Assembly (NCBI GenBank): GCA_001724315.1
Contig: MEEC01000010.1
Location: forward strand, 1-38,768
Reading direction: 5' to 3'
Length of the DNA stretch: 38,768 nt
Source of the DNA: Lautropia sp. SCN 70-15
GTDB lineage: Bacteria; Pseudomonadota; Gammaproteobacteria; Burkholderiales; Burkholderiaceae_E
This document shows positions 8,171 to 15,566 of this stretch, one piece after another (positions within the stretch are counted from its first letter, which is position 1; the number at the start of each line of letters is the position of its first letter). The notes under the pieces are model-generated. The model had not been told where the DNA came from and searched no databases. It saw nothing but the letters and a program-made list of their open reading frames with translations. A program made the position numbers and the translations under genes.

Positions 8171-8950
8171 TCAGTCCGAGCGGAGCCGCTTTTCGATTCG
8201 GATCACGAGAATCTGGACCTGGCGTAGAACCTCTCCGGGCATGGGGCCGAAAGACAGGCCGACGAGGTGGGTGCGTTCGCCGACCGGGGTGATTCGCCTG
8301 ACCACCAGATCGCAGGGAATCGGGGTCTGGCGAGCCGTCTCGATTCGGCAACGCGTCCAGGTCTCGCCTGGGCTCGGCGGGGCCTTGTCATCCGCGACCA
8401 GGACGGACAGGCCGCCGGCGCTGATGTCACGGATCGTGTAGCTGGCTTCCGTGCCGGGCGCGAGGACTCTTACGCAGCGCGTGCCGTCGCTTGCCGGCGG
8501 GTGCACCCGAAAGGCGTCGCGCCGCTGGAGGCGGTGCAGGCGGCCGGGCAATCGTGCGCGCAGCGCGGGCCCATGCGTGTCGGTTGCCGGAAGCACCGAC
8601 AGTCCGCTCAGGTCGAACTGGATCTTGATCCTGTCCGGAAAGGCGACTCCGATCGCGTTCTGGCTGCGTCGCAGGACCGCTGCGAACTCGTCCTGTCCGG
8701 TGAGGTCGATCTCGACCTCGGCGTCGTCGACCTGCTCGATCGCGACGATCGCGAAACGTCGCCTGTCCGGCATCGCATAGAGCGTGACCAGCACGTGACG
8801 ACTGCGGAGATCGTCGATGATCGCGCGCACTGCGCGCCTGCCTTCCACCAGAAACTCGGCGGGCAGCCTGTCGGGGTCTTCCGGCTCGGTGCGCTCGTGC
8901 CAGGCGTCTGCCGGCGCCGTGGCTCGCGGGGAGGCATCCGGGCTATCCAT
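8171..8950 (-). CDS. ycgR: YcgR-family flagellar brake protein with PilZ domain
   Basis: Encodes 259 residues. YcgR proteins bind c-di-GMP and then engage the motor (FliG/MotA) to slow or bias rotation. The N-terminal YcgR domain spans about residues 30-135. The PilZ domain starts near 138 with the c-di-GMP-binding RxxxR motif (R144 to R148 in RRDAFR) and the DxSxxG motif at 175-180 (DISAGG), both intact. The gene follows fliT closely on the same strand, as the last member of the fliC-D-S-T string, so it is probably made late with the filament genes. Ligand binding is inferred from the motifs. Confidence 0.9.
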   Translation of the reverse strand: MDSPDASPRATAPADAWHERTEPEDPDRLPAEFLVEGRRAVRAIIDDLRSRHVLVTLYAMPDRRRFAIVAIEQVDDAEVEIDLTGQDEFAAVLRRSQNAIGVAFPDRIKIQFDLSGLSVLPATDTHGPALRARLPGRLHRLQRRDAFRVHPPASDGTRCVRVLAPGTEASYTIRDISAGGLSVLVADDKAPPSPGETWTRCRIETARQTPIPCDLVVRRITPVGERTHLVGLSFGPMPGEVLRQVQILVIRIEKRLRSD

Positions 8951-8964
8951 GGCGTCGACTCGGC

Positions 8965-9315
8965 TCAGGGCCTCTCGGCTCGCTTCTGCGACGCGGCGTC
9001 GACACGGTGCTCGACCCTGCCGAAGAGGGCGTCCAGCGTCTGGCAGCCCGGACTGGCAAGGCGACGGATGTCGGCGTCCATGCGTAGCAGGCGGCGCGCG
9101 ATCACCAGTCTCTCTCTTCGCTGATCATGGCTGAGCGGCGAGCGCTCGAGCTCGGCCTGCAATCGATCTGCCAGCGACCGGATCGCCTGCTGCCGCAGTG
9201 CCACGCCATTCCAGTTCGCGGCCCGCGCCTCGCCGAGCATTTGCCGAGCCAAGGCCTCGATCTCGAGATATCGATCGAGCATGCCGCCGGAGCCTGCGTT
9301 GGCGTGGATCGACAT
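8965..9315 (-). CDS. fliT: Flagellar protein FliT-like export chaperone
   Basis: Encodes 116 residues, mostly helical and charged. FliT is the chaperone for the cap protein FliD and in enterics also restrains FlhDC. Sequence conservation in FliT is weak. The call rests on size, the helical pattern (MLDRYLEIEALARQMLGEAR, then a basic-acidic helix with RRLLRMDADIRRL), and position directly after fliS and before ycgR. The start is uncertain: ATG 9315 lies 21 bases past the fliS stop, while ATG 9282 would begin at MLDRYLE and is also plausible. Neither has a clear ribosome-binding site. Confidence 0.75.
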   Translation of the reverse strand: MSIHANAGSGGMLDRYLEIEALARQMLGEARAANWNGVALRQQAIRSLADRLQAELERSPLSHDQRRERLVIARRLLRMDADIRRLASPGCQTLDALFGRVEHRVDAASQKRAERP

Positions 9316-9335
9316 CGCGAGCAGCGCAGCGCGCG

Positions 9336-9749
9336 TCAGGCCGCCTGGCGAGCGCTGCGCGCTCCAGGGGCAATGCGGCGCCACGCGTCGCGCAGCTGCT
9401 CGAGCATCGCGGCCACCTCGGCGTAGCGGGCGTCATCGCCGCTGGAGTTGGCCGATAGCAGGCGATGGCTCATGTACTCGTAAAGAGCCTCGAGGTTCGC
9501 CGACAGTTCTCCGCCGCGGGGATCAAGGGAGGCCTTGAGGCCCTCGTCGAGCAGGCGCAGCGCGCGGGTAGTGGCCTCGCCGCGGGCTGCGGTTTCGCCG
9601 ACGCGCAAGGCGGCGCGGGCCCTGGCAACCGCGCCTATCACTCCGTCGAACAACATGCAGATCAGCGCGTGCGGGTCTGCCTGCGAGACCGATGTCTCGA
9701 GTTCCAGACCGCGGTATGCGCTGGCCGCCTGGCGTGGGTTCGCGTACAT
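9336..9749 (-). CDS. fliS: Flagellar secretion chaperone FliS
   Basis: Encodes 137 residues, the normal size for FliS, which keeps flagellin unfolded and prevents early polymerisation. Family features are the N-terminal NPRQAASAYRGLELETSV, the segment ADPHALICMLFDGVIGAV, and the C-terminal EALYEYMSHRLLSAN. It lies between fliD and fliT on the same strand. No convincing Shine-Dalgarno sequence precedes the ATG, and the 85 bases back to fliD contain no visible promoter or terminator, so co-transcription with fliD is likely. Confidence 0.94.
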   Translation of the reverse strand: MYANPRQAASAYRGLELETSVSQADPHALICMLFDGVIGAVARARAALRVGETAARGEATTRALRLLDEGLKASLDPRGGELSANLEALYEYMSHRLLSANSSGDDARYAEVAAMLEQLRDAWRRIAPGARSARQAA

Positions 9750-9834
9750 GATCGTGAATGGGGAAAGTTGATCGATGTCCCTTCTATCGGCCGGGGGCGA
9801 GCAGCCTTGAGACGCAGCCCGACGACCGGTCGGG

Positions 9835-11265
9835 TCAGGCCTGCGATTCGGTCGACTTCAGCAGGGTCTGGATGCTCGCGAGCGAGCTCGTCATCTGTGA
9901 CAGGCTCGCGTCCAGGGCCGTGTATTGTCTGAGCAGGCGGCGCTCGACGTCGCCCAGACGCGATTCGAGGCGGCCCTGCTGGTCAAGAATCGCCTTCTCG
10001 CGCGCGCGCAACGATTCGTTGGCCGTCGCGATTGCGCCGTCGGCGCCCAGGGTCTGGCCCAGTATTTCGACGACCCGGAGGGCGATGCCCGGCCCGCCGG
10101 GATCGCCGGCCGCTGACGCGAACAGCGCCCGGAGCCCCTTCGGGTTGGCCAGTGTGGCCTCGATCCGGGATTCGTCCATCGCCAGCGAGCCGTCTCGCTG
10201 CAGGCGGATGCCGGCCGCGTTGAGGCTGTCGAGCGTGCCGCTGCCCACGGTCTCGCGCAGGATCTCGCGCAGCTTCTGCTGGATGCGGTTGACGATCTGG
10301 TTTCCCTGCAGGGGGCCTGCAGTGCGGCTCGCCTCGTCGTAGCGTGTCTGCTCGGAGATCAGCCGGCTCAGGTCGTTATAGGCCTTCACGAAGTTGTCGA
10401 TGCGCTCTCGAAGCGCTTCACGGTCGGTGGCAAGGCTCACGTCGACCGGCCCTGTCGTGGGCGCGCGCAGCTCCAGCGTCAGGTTTTCGATCGTCTCGGC
10501 CAGAAGGTTCTGCTCGGCCGAGATCGGCAGGCCGTTGACGGAAAGGCTGGCGGCGCGGGCGGACTCGGCGAGTGCCAGGTTGCGGCCCCCGCCCTCCGGT
10601 GCGGCCGGATCGAAGGCCAGTGCCGACAGGCCGGCCACATCGGTGGTGCCCCCGTCCAGGTCGTCGGCGAGGATCCGAAAGGCCTGCGTCTCGCCGGTCT
10701 GCGCGCTGCGGAGCATCAGCCGTTGGCCGCCGCCGTCGGCGACGAGGGTGGCCGTGATGCCCGCGGCGGCTGCGTTGATCGCCGTGCGCAGCTCGGCGAG
10801 CGTCGCGCCGGACGGGATGGTGATCGCGGTCTCGGGGCGGTCGGGGTCGGCGCTGAAGCCGGTGCCGGCTGCGTCGAGCGTGCCGAACTGGATGCGCAGC
10901 GTGCCGCCGCCGATGACCGAGTCGGCGCCGGCCCACGCCGTGCTGGCCAGCGTCTGCCGGCCCGCGAGCGCCGCGACCTCGATCGTGTGATTGCCGGCCA
11001 TCGCCCCGGCCGAGGCAGTGGCTCGCACGGTCGATTCGTCGCTGGTCGAGGCCTTGACGGCGTTCCAGGTGTCTGCCTGGCCAAGCGCCCGGGCTGCGTC
11101 CTGAAATGAGGCGAGTGCCGCCTGCAGGCGGCCATATGCCGAGAGTTGCGTCTCGAGGCCGGACAGCGAAGTCTCGAGGGCCTGCAGCGGCCGGCGCTCG
11201 ATCTGCATCAATTGCGAGACGATACCGCTTACGTCGATGCTTCCGGTGGCGCCGATCGGGGTCAT
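9835..11265 (-). CDS. fliD: Flagellar filament cap protein FliD
   Basis: Encodes 476 residues (enteric FliD is about 468). FliD forms the pentameric cap that inserts flagellin subunits at the filament tip. The N-terminal region has GSIDVSGIVSQLMQIERRPL, typical of FliD, followed by FliD_N and FliD_C domains. The C-terminal coiled-coil reads ALDASLSQMTSSLASIQTLLKS. It follows fliC after a hairpin terminator; no own sigma-28 site is evident in the 84 bases between the hairpin and the start, so leaky read-through from fliC is the simplest source of its message. Confidence 0.96.
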   Translation of the reverse strand: MTPIGATGSIDVSGIVSQLMQIERRPLQALETSLSGLETQLSAYGRLQAALASFQDAARALGQADTWNAVKASTSDESTVRATASAGAMAGNHTIEVAALAGRQTLASTAWAGADSVIGGGTLRIQFGTLDAAGTGFSADPDRPETAITIPSGATLAELRTAINAAAAGITATLVADGGGQRLMLRSAQTGETQAFRILADDLDGGTTDVAGLSALAFDPAAPEGGGRNLALAESARAASLSVNGLPISAEQNLLAETIENLTLELRAPTTGPVDVSLATDREALRERIDNFVKAYNDLSRLISEQTRYDEASRTAGPLQGNQIVNRIQQKLREILRETVGSGTLDSLNAAGIRLQRDGSLAMDESRIEATLANPKGLRALFASAAGDPGGPGIALRVVEILGQTLGADGAIATANESLRAREKAILDQQGRLESRLGDVERRLLRQYTALDASLSQMTSSLASIQTLLKSTESQA

Positions 11266-11349
11266 GGGGAGTCGTTCCGGTTTGCCGGTGTGTCGGATCG
11301 AGCGGAGTCTGCGCGTCTTGCCACGGCTTCGATCCGTCGATCAATGGCA

Positions 11350-11379
11350 AACGGCCGGCGCATTTCGGCGCCGGCCGTT
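11350..11379 (-). terminator. Hairpin terminator downstream of fliC
   Basis: A perfect 12-bp inverted repeat (AACGGCCGGCGC and its complement) flanks a 6-base loop, 22 bases beyond the fliC stop. On the minus strand the stem ends in GTT followed by one further T, so the T tract is short. It most likely gives partial termination after the abundant flagellin message and lowers fliD-S-T expression relative to fliC; that consequence is inferred. Confidence 0.7.
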
Positions 11380-11401
11380 CCATTCACGCCGGCGGGAGTC
11401 G

Positions 11402-12229
11402 TTAGCGGAGCAGGGCCAGCACGTTGTTGGGCAGCGCATTGGCCTGCGACAGCATCGCGGTGCCGGCCTGCTGCAGGACCTGGGCGCGGGTCAGCGCGGC
11501 GGTCTCGGCGGCGAAATCGGCGTCCATGATCCGGCTGCGCGCGGCGGCCTGGTTCTCGGCCGCGACCTGCAGGGTGCCGATGGCGGCCTCGAATCGGTTC
11601 TGCACGGCGCCCCAGTTGGCACGCTGCGAGTTCAGGGTGGTGAGCGCATTGTCGATGGCGGTCATCGCGGCGTTGGCGCTGGTCGCGTCGGCGCCGGTGA
11701 GGGCCGCGCCGGTGGCAGCGCTGATCGTCGCGTCGGCCGACAGGTCGGTGGACGTGACGCTGATCGTGTCGCCGACATTGGCGCCGACCTGGAACACCTG
11801 GGCGGTGGCAGTGGCGAGCACCGACACGTCATTGAACTTGGTCTTGCTGATCGTGTCGGAGATCTGGGTCGCGAGCTGCTGGTATTCGGCGTCCAGGTTC
11901 GCGCGGTCGTCCGAGCCATTCGTGCCGTTGGCCGCCTGCACGGCGAGCTCGCGCATGCGCTGCAACATGTCGCCGATCTTGCCGAGGGCGCCCTCGGCCG
12001 TCTGGGCCATCGAGATGCCGTCGTTCGCGTTTCGGATCGCCACGTTCATGCCGCGCACCTGCGCGTTCATCCGTTCGGCGATCGCCAGTCCGGCGGCGTC
12101 GTCCTTGGCGCTATTCACTCGGAGACCCGAGGACAGGCGCTGGACCGCCTGAGCGAGCATGCTCTGCGTGGTGCTGAGATTGCGCTGGGTGTTCAGCGAG
12201 ATGAGGTTCGTGTTGATCGTCTGTGCCAT
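11402..12229 (-). CDS. fliC: Flagellin FliC (short form)
   Basis: Encodes 275 residues. The N-terminal D0/D1 region (MAQTINTNLISLNTQRNLS, LSSGLRVNSAKDDAAGLAI) and the C-terminal D1/D0 region (RIMDADFAAETAALTRAQVL, QANALPNNVLALLR) are fully conserved. The central surface-exposed part is only about 60-80 residues, so the filament would lack large outer domains. A strong GAGGAG ribosome-binding site precedes the ATG. Transcription is from a consensus sigma-28 promoter about 85 bases upstream, with a hairpin terminator just downstream. It is the only flagellin gene in the window. Confidence 0.97.
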   Translation of the reverse strand: MAQTINTNLISLNTQRNLSTTQSMLAQAVQRLSSGLRVNSAKDDAAGLAIAERMNAQVRGMNVAIRNANDGISMAQTAEGALGKIGDMLQRMRELAVQAANGTNGSDDRANLDAEYQQLATQISDTISKTKFNDVSVLATATAQVFQVGANVGDTISVTSTDLSADATISAATGAALTGADATSANAAMTAIDNALTTLNSQRANWGAVQNRFEAAIGTLQVAAENQAAARSRIMDADFAAETAALTRAQVLQQAGTAMLSQANALPNNVLALLR

Positions 12230-12315
12230 TTCGAGGGCTCCTCAATGGGGCGGTGTTCGGTGGAACGATCCGGGCTCGTCGTGTCGGCCATGCCCGCAGC
12301 GTCCCGGCATCAGGG

Positions 12316-12342
12316 TTATCGGCTCGTCCGCGCTCGGCTTTA
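12316..12342 (-). promoter_or_regulatory. Sigma-28 (FliA) promoter of fliC
   Basis: Read on the minus strand: TAAAGCCG (-35, 12342-12335), exactly 11 bases, then GCCGATAA (-10, 12323-12316). The established FliA consensus is TAAAGTTT-N11-GCCGATAA, so the -10 is perfect, the spacing exact and TAAAG in the -35 matches. It lies about 85 bases before the fliC ATG and makes fliC a class III gene dependent on the FliA encoded at 20907. Confidence 0.93.
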
Positions 12343-12420
12343 GCGAATTGCCTCGGCGCGGGCTTTCCTCGGCCGAATGGCGGCCTGCGACCCGATCAAC
12401 GGCGGCCTGGCGTGCCTGCG

Positions 12421-12435
12421 TAGGAAAAATTCCTA
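12421..12435. promoter_or_regulatory. Perfect palindrome TAGGAA-AAA-TTCCTA upstream of flhD
   Basis: A 15-base perfect inverted repeat 107 bases before the flhD start. It resembles sites bound by NarL/FixJ-family response regulators: the RcsAB box (consensus TAAGAATATTCCTA), which in enterics lies at flhDC, and the BvgA heptad TTTCCTA, where BvgA represses the flagellar master operon in Bordetella. The actual regulator here is unknown. Confidence 0.55.
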
Positions 12436-12541
12436 TGGGGCGGCGACATATTCGGGTCCGCGGCTTGGAGCGATTCGGATTCAAGATGCGGCCGTGCTGG
12501 TCGACACTGTGAACCGTTCCCCAACGAGCAACGGCGCATCC

Positions 12542-12883
12542 ATGCAACTCGACGACCGCCTGATGGCCGAGGTCCGCGACGCGAACCTCTCCTACCTGAT
12601 CCTGGCGCAGCGCCTGATACGCGCCGACCGCGTGCAGGCGCTCTACCGGCTTGGCGTCTCCGAAGAGGTTGCCGACATACTCGAGGGCCTGTCGCCCAGC
12701 CAGTTGATGAAGATCGCCGCCAGCAACATGCTGATGTGCCGCTTCCGGTTCGACGACGAGATGGTGTGGTCGCTGCTCACCGACCACGGGCGCGCTCAGG
12801 GCGAGGGCGCCGAAGGCAATGCCGCGCGCTTGCACGCGAGCATCCTGATGGCCGGCAATGTCAGCGAGGCGATCGACTCGTGA
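12542..12883 (+). CDS. flhD: Flagellar master transcriptional activator subunit FlhD
   Basis: Encodes 113 residues (E. coli FlhD is about 116-119). FlhD forms FlhD4C2 with FlhC and activates class II flagellar promoters with sigma-70. Conserved features are the N-terminal helix LSYLILAQRLIRADR, the core FRLGVSEE-like segment (here YRLGVSEEVADILEGLSPSQLMKIAAS) and Cys66 in MLMCRFRFDD. The ATG at 12542 matches the family start, although the frame is open back to 12377 and the ribosome-binding site is weak. The stop overlaps the flhC GTG start, giving stoichiometric coupling. Confidence 0.95.
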   Translation: MQLDDRLMAEVRDANLSYLILAQRLIRADRVQALYRLGVSEEVADILEGLSPSQLMKIAASNMLMCRFRFDDEMVWSLLTDHGRAQGEGAEGNAARLHASILMAGNVSEAIDS

Positions 12884-13410
12884 GTACGCGCAGCCTGCTC
12901 GAGGATGCCCGCCAGGTCCAGCGCGCAATCGAGATGATCCGCCTTGGGGCGCGGTTGCAGATGCTCCAGGCGGAGACCGCGCTGCCCTACGAGCGCCTGC
13001 TCCGTCTCTACAAGGAGGTTGCGGGGCGCTCGCCGTCCAAGGGGCAACTGCCATTCTCGACGGATTGGTTCGTCTGCTGGCAGCCGAATATCCATGCGTC
13101 CCTCTTCCATAACATCTACGGCTATCTCCTGAAGACGAGCCCGCTGGACGACGTCGACGCCATGATGAAGGCGTACGCGCTCTACCAGTCGGAGATCGCC
13201 GTGCGCGGCGTCGAGCCCTTGCTCTCGATCACCCGTGCCTGGCGGCTCGTTCGCTTCATCGATTCGGGCCTGCTGGCCACGACCCGCTGCACTCGCTGTG
13301 GGGGGCACTTCGTCAATCACCCCTACGAAATCGAGCGCGAGTTCGTTTGCGGCCTTTGCGAGCCGCCGGCGCGCGCCGGGAAGGGCAGGCGCGCGGGCAC
13401 CATACACTGA
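12880..13410 (+). CDS. flhC: Flagellar master transcriptional activator subunit FlhC
   Basis: Encodes 176 residues from a GTG start that overlaps the flhD stop (GTGA). FlhC provides DNA binding in FlhD4C2 and carries a structural zinc site. The four ligands are visible as Cys137, Cys140, Cys157 and Cys160 (CTRC ... CGLC), the same numbers as in E. coli FlhC, which supports the chosen start. Other conserved parts are LGARLQMLQAETALPYERL and STDWFVCWQPNIHASLFHNIY. A perfect box matching its known target is present at the fliE/fliF promoter. Confidence 0.96.
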   Translation: MSTRSLLEDARQVQRAIEMIRLGARLQMLQAETALPYERLLRLYKEVAGRSPSKGQLPFSTDWFVCWQPNIHASLFHNIYGYLLKTSPLDDVDAMMKAYALYQSEIAVRGVEPLLSITRAWRLVRFIDSGLLATTRCTRCGGHFVNHPYEIEREFVCGLCEPPARAGKGRRAGTIH

Positions 13411-13417
13411 GCGGCGC

Positions 13418-13440
13418 CGGCGGCTCCCTTCGGGACGCCG
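13418..13440 (+). other. Stem-loop in the flhC-motA gap
   Basis: CGGCG and TCCC pair with GGGA and CGCCG around a 3-base loop, with a 2-base bulge, starting 8 bases after the flhC stop. There is no T tract, so this is not a standard intrinsic terminator; it may stabilise the flhDC message 3' end or cause pausing before motAB. The rest of the 159-base gap shows no sigma-28 site or FlhDC box. Confidence 0.3.
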
Positions 13441-13569
13441 TTCGGCGGCTGGCGAGGGCAATCCGGCGCCAGCGGCGCTTCGGGCCTCAAGATTCCCGTC
13501 GCAAGTCCGAAAGCAGGAGTGATCCGCCGGCTTTTCGGACCGGCGGCGGTCTTCGGGGTCGCGCTGCGC

Positions 13570-14427
13570 ATGTTCGTCGTCATCGGTTATCTCGTCGTCA
13601 TCGGTTCGGTGCTGGGGGGTTACGCGCTCGCGGGCGGGCATCTGGCCGCCCTGTTCCAGCCACTCGAGCTGCTGATCATCGGGGGGGCCGCGCTCGGCGC
13701 GTTCGTCGTCTCCAATCCGGGCAAGACCCTGAAGGCGGTGCTTCGAGCCCTTCCTGCCTTGCTCAAGGGCTCGAAGTACACGAAGGCCCGCTACATGGAG
13801 CTGATGGCGCTTCTTTTCGACATTCTCACCAAGGCGCGCAAGGAAGGGCTGATGTCGATCGAGGCGGACGTCGAGCGCCCGCAGGAGAGCCCCCTCTTCC
13901 AGCGCTATCCGGCGGTGGCGGGCGATCACCACCTGATCGAATTCATGACCGACTACCTGCGGATGATGGTCTCGGGCAACCTCAATGCCTTCGAGATCGA
14001 GAATCTGATGGACAACGAGATCGACACTCACCATCACGAGGCAATGGTGCCGTCGCACGCCATCCAGAAGATGGCCGACGGGCTGCCGGCATTCGGCATC
14101 GTGGCCGCGGTCATGGGGGTCGTCCACACGATGGGCTCGGTCGGAAAGCCTCCGTCAGAGCTCGGCGCGATGATCGCGCACGCGCTGGTCGGCACCTTCC
14201 TGGGGATCCTGATGGCCTATGGCTTCGTGTCGCCGCTCGCCACGCTGCTCGAGCAGAAGGTGGACGAGGGCACGAAGGAGCTGCAGTGCGTCAAGGTGAC
14301 GCTGCTCGCCAGCATGCAGGGTTATCCACCGCCAATCGCGGTGGAATTCGGGCGCAAGGTCCTCTACTCGACCGAGCGGCCGAGCTTCAGCGAGCTCGAA
14401 GCGCATGTGAAGCAGAAGCGAGCCTGA
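13570..14427 (+). CDS. motA: Flagellar motor stator protein MotA
   Basis: Encodes 285 residues (E. coli MotA is 295). MotA and MotB form the proton-driven stator. With the ATG at 13570 the functionally defined E. coli positions fall at the same numbers: Arg90 and Glu98 (torque contacts with FliG), Pro173 and Pro222 (conformational coupling). This settles the start against the GTG at 13519, whose ribosome-binding site would be too close. The N-terminus MFVVIGYLVVIGSVLGGYAL matches the family, and four membrane segments are present. motB follows after 15 bases. Confidence 0.97.
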   Translation: MFVVIGYLVVIGSVLGGYALAGGHLAALFQPLELLIIGGAALGAFVVSNPGKTLKAVLRALPALLKGSKYTKARYMELMALLFDILTKARKEGLMSIEADVERPQESPLFQRYPAVAGDHHLIEFMTDYLRMMVSGNLNAFEIENLMDNEIDTHHHEAMVPSHAIQKMADGLPAFGIVAAVMGVVHTMGSVGKPPSELGAMIAHALVGTFLGILMAYGFVSPLATLLEQKVDEGTKELQCVKVTLLASMQGYPPPIAVEFGRKVLYSTERPSFSELEAHVKQKRA

Positions 14428-14442
14428 CGGAGCGCCGCGTCG

Positions 14443-15441
14443 ATGACCTCCGAGGAGCGAAAGGCCCGGCCGATCGTCGTCAAGCGGATCAGGAAAGCGC
14501 GTCACGCCGGTCATCACGGCGGCGCGTGGAAGATAGCCTATGCCGACTTCGTGACGGCGATGATGGCCTTCTTCCTGCTCATGTGGCTGCTGGGATCCAC
14601 GACGAAGGGCGACCTGCAAGGCATCGCCGACTACTTCCGCACGCCGCTGAAGGTGGCGCTGTCTGGCGGCAACGGTTCCGGAGACAGTTCCTCGGTCATC
14701 CAGGGCGGCGGAAGCGAGCTCACGCGCACGATCGGCGCCGAGCGGCGCGGCGACAATGCGGACCCGCAGACGAAGGTGAACCTGCAGGCCCTGCGAGCGG
14801 AGTTGCGCCGTGCCGAGGGACAGCGACTGACAAAGCTGAAGTCGCAGATCGAGGCCGTCATCAACGCGAACCCGCTGCTGGCCGAGTTCCGGTCACAGAT
14901 CAGGCTCGACATGACGCCCGACGGCCTTCGGATCCAGATCGTGGACGAGCAGAGCCGGTCGATGTTCGACATCGGGAGTCCGGTGGTGAAGGTCTACATG
15001 CGGGAGCTTCTCCAGAAGGTCGGCTCGGTGCTGAATGGCGTGGAGAACAGGATCAGCCTGTCGGGACACACCGACGCGGCGCCCTATGGCAATGGAGAGC
15101 GCGGCTATTCCAACTGGGAACTTTCGGCCGATCGGGCGAACGCCTCGCGCCGCGAACTGGTCGCCGGCGGGATGGCTGAGTCCAAGGTCGTGCGGGTCGT
15201 CGGGCTCGGTCCGTCGGTGATGTTCGACCCGGCGAGCCCGCGCGACCCGATCAACAGGCGGATCACGATCGTGGTGCTGAACCAGGACGCCGAGGAGCGG
15301 ATACTCCATGGGACGGAGGTCGATCCGCCGGTGTCCGATGCCGCTGGCTTCGATGCCGCGCTGGCTGGCGCGCGTGGCGGTGCTCCCGGCGGTGCGCAGC
15401 GCGGACTGCAGGCCTTCATCGACTCCCCCGCCGATCAATGA
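14443..15441 (+). CDS. motB: Flagellar motor stator protein MotB
   Basis: Encodes 332 residues. MotB has a single membrane helix with the proton-carrying aspartate (Asp35 in YADFVTAMMAFFLLMWLL), then the plug region and a C-terminal OmpA-like peptidoglycan-binding domain at about residues 165-290 (SLSGHTDAAPY, RANASRRELVAGG, NRRITIVVL). The Asp with a Phe-Val-Thr-Ala-Met context is the proton-type, not the sodium-type PomB pattern (inference). It follows motA directly. Downstream is a 125-base gap to flhB; the chemotaxis genes found here in enterics and Bordetella are not present. Confidence 0.97.
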   Translation: MTSEERKARPIVVKRIRKARHAGHHGGAWKIAYADFVTAMMAFFLLMWLLGSTTKGDLQGIADYFRTPLKVALSGGNGSGDSSSVIQGGGSELTRTIGAERRGDNADPQTKVNLQALRAELRRAEGQRLTKLKSQIEAVINANPLLAEFRSQIRLDMTPDGLRIQIVDEQSRSMFDIGSPVVKVYMRELLQKVGSVLNGVENRISLSGHTDAAPYGNGERGYSNWELSADRANASRRELVAGGMAESKVVRVVGLGPSVMFDPASPRDPINRRITIVVLNQDAEERILHGTEVDPPVSDAAGFDAALAGARGGAPGGAQRGLQAFIDSPADQ

Positions 15442-15566
15442 CTTCCGCCGTGGCCTCGCGGGCCGCCGGAATTGACGTGTTGCATCGCCCCTTATCGGGG
15501 CATCGGAGTCTCGCGCGCGCAAGATAATCGGCCCGATTCGTTAAAAGGGCCCGATTCCCAGACGCG

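Larger units (their letters stand above)
12230..12541. other. Divergent fliC / flhD regulatory region
   Basis: 312 bases without a gene between the starts of fliC (minus) and flhD (plus). It holds the fliC ribosome-binding site, the fliC sigma-28 promoter (12316-12342) and the palindrome TAGGAA-AAA-TTCCTA (12421-12435). Open frames crossing it (for example one from 12377 that runs into flhD) show no family similarity before the FlhD start. A CATATT hexamer at 12447-12452 is a possible -10 for flhD with the palindrome roughly at the -35 position, but this is weak. Confidence 0.6.

Noticed and set aside
13519..13569. Earlier GTG start for motA
   Set aside because: The AGGAG lies directly against the GTG, and the 17 extra residues break the exact numbering of Arg90, Glu98, Pro173 and Pro222 shared with E. 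coli MotA.
15472..15498. Sigma-70-like promoter for flhB starting at TTGACG
   Set aside because: No acceptable -10 lies at 16-18 bases. The best candidates (TATCGG, and GATAAT farther on without a -35) are too weak to annotate.
15482..15506. GCCCC-TTATC-GGGGC hairpin as a motB terminator
   Set aside because: Only five base pairs and no T tract; it could equally be chance in GC-rich DNA.
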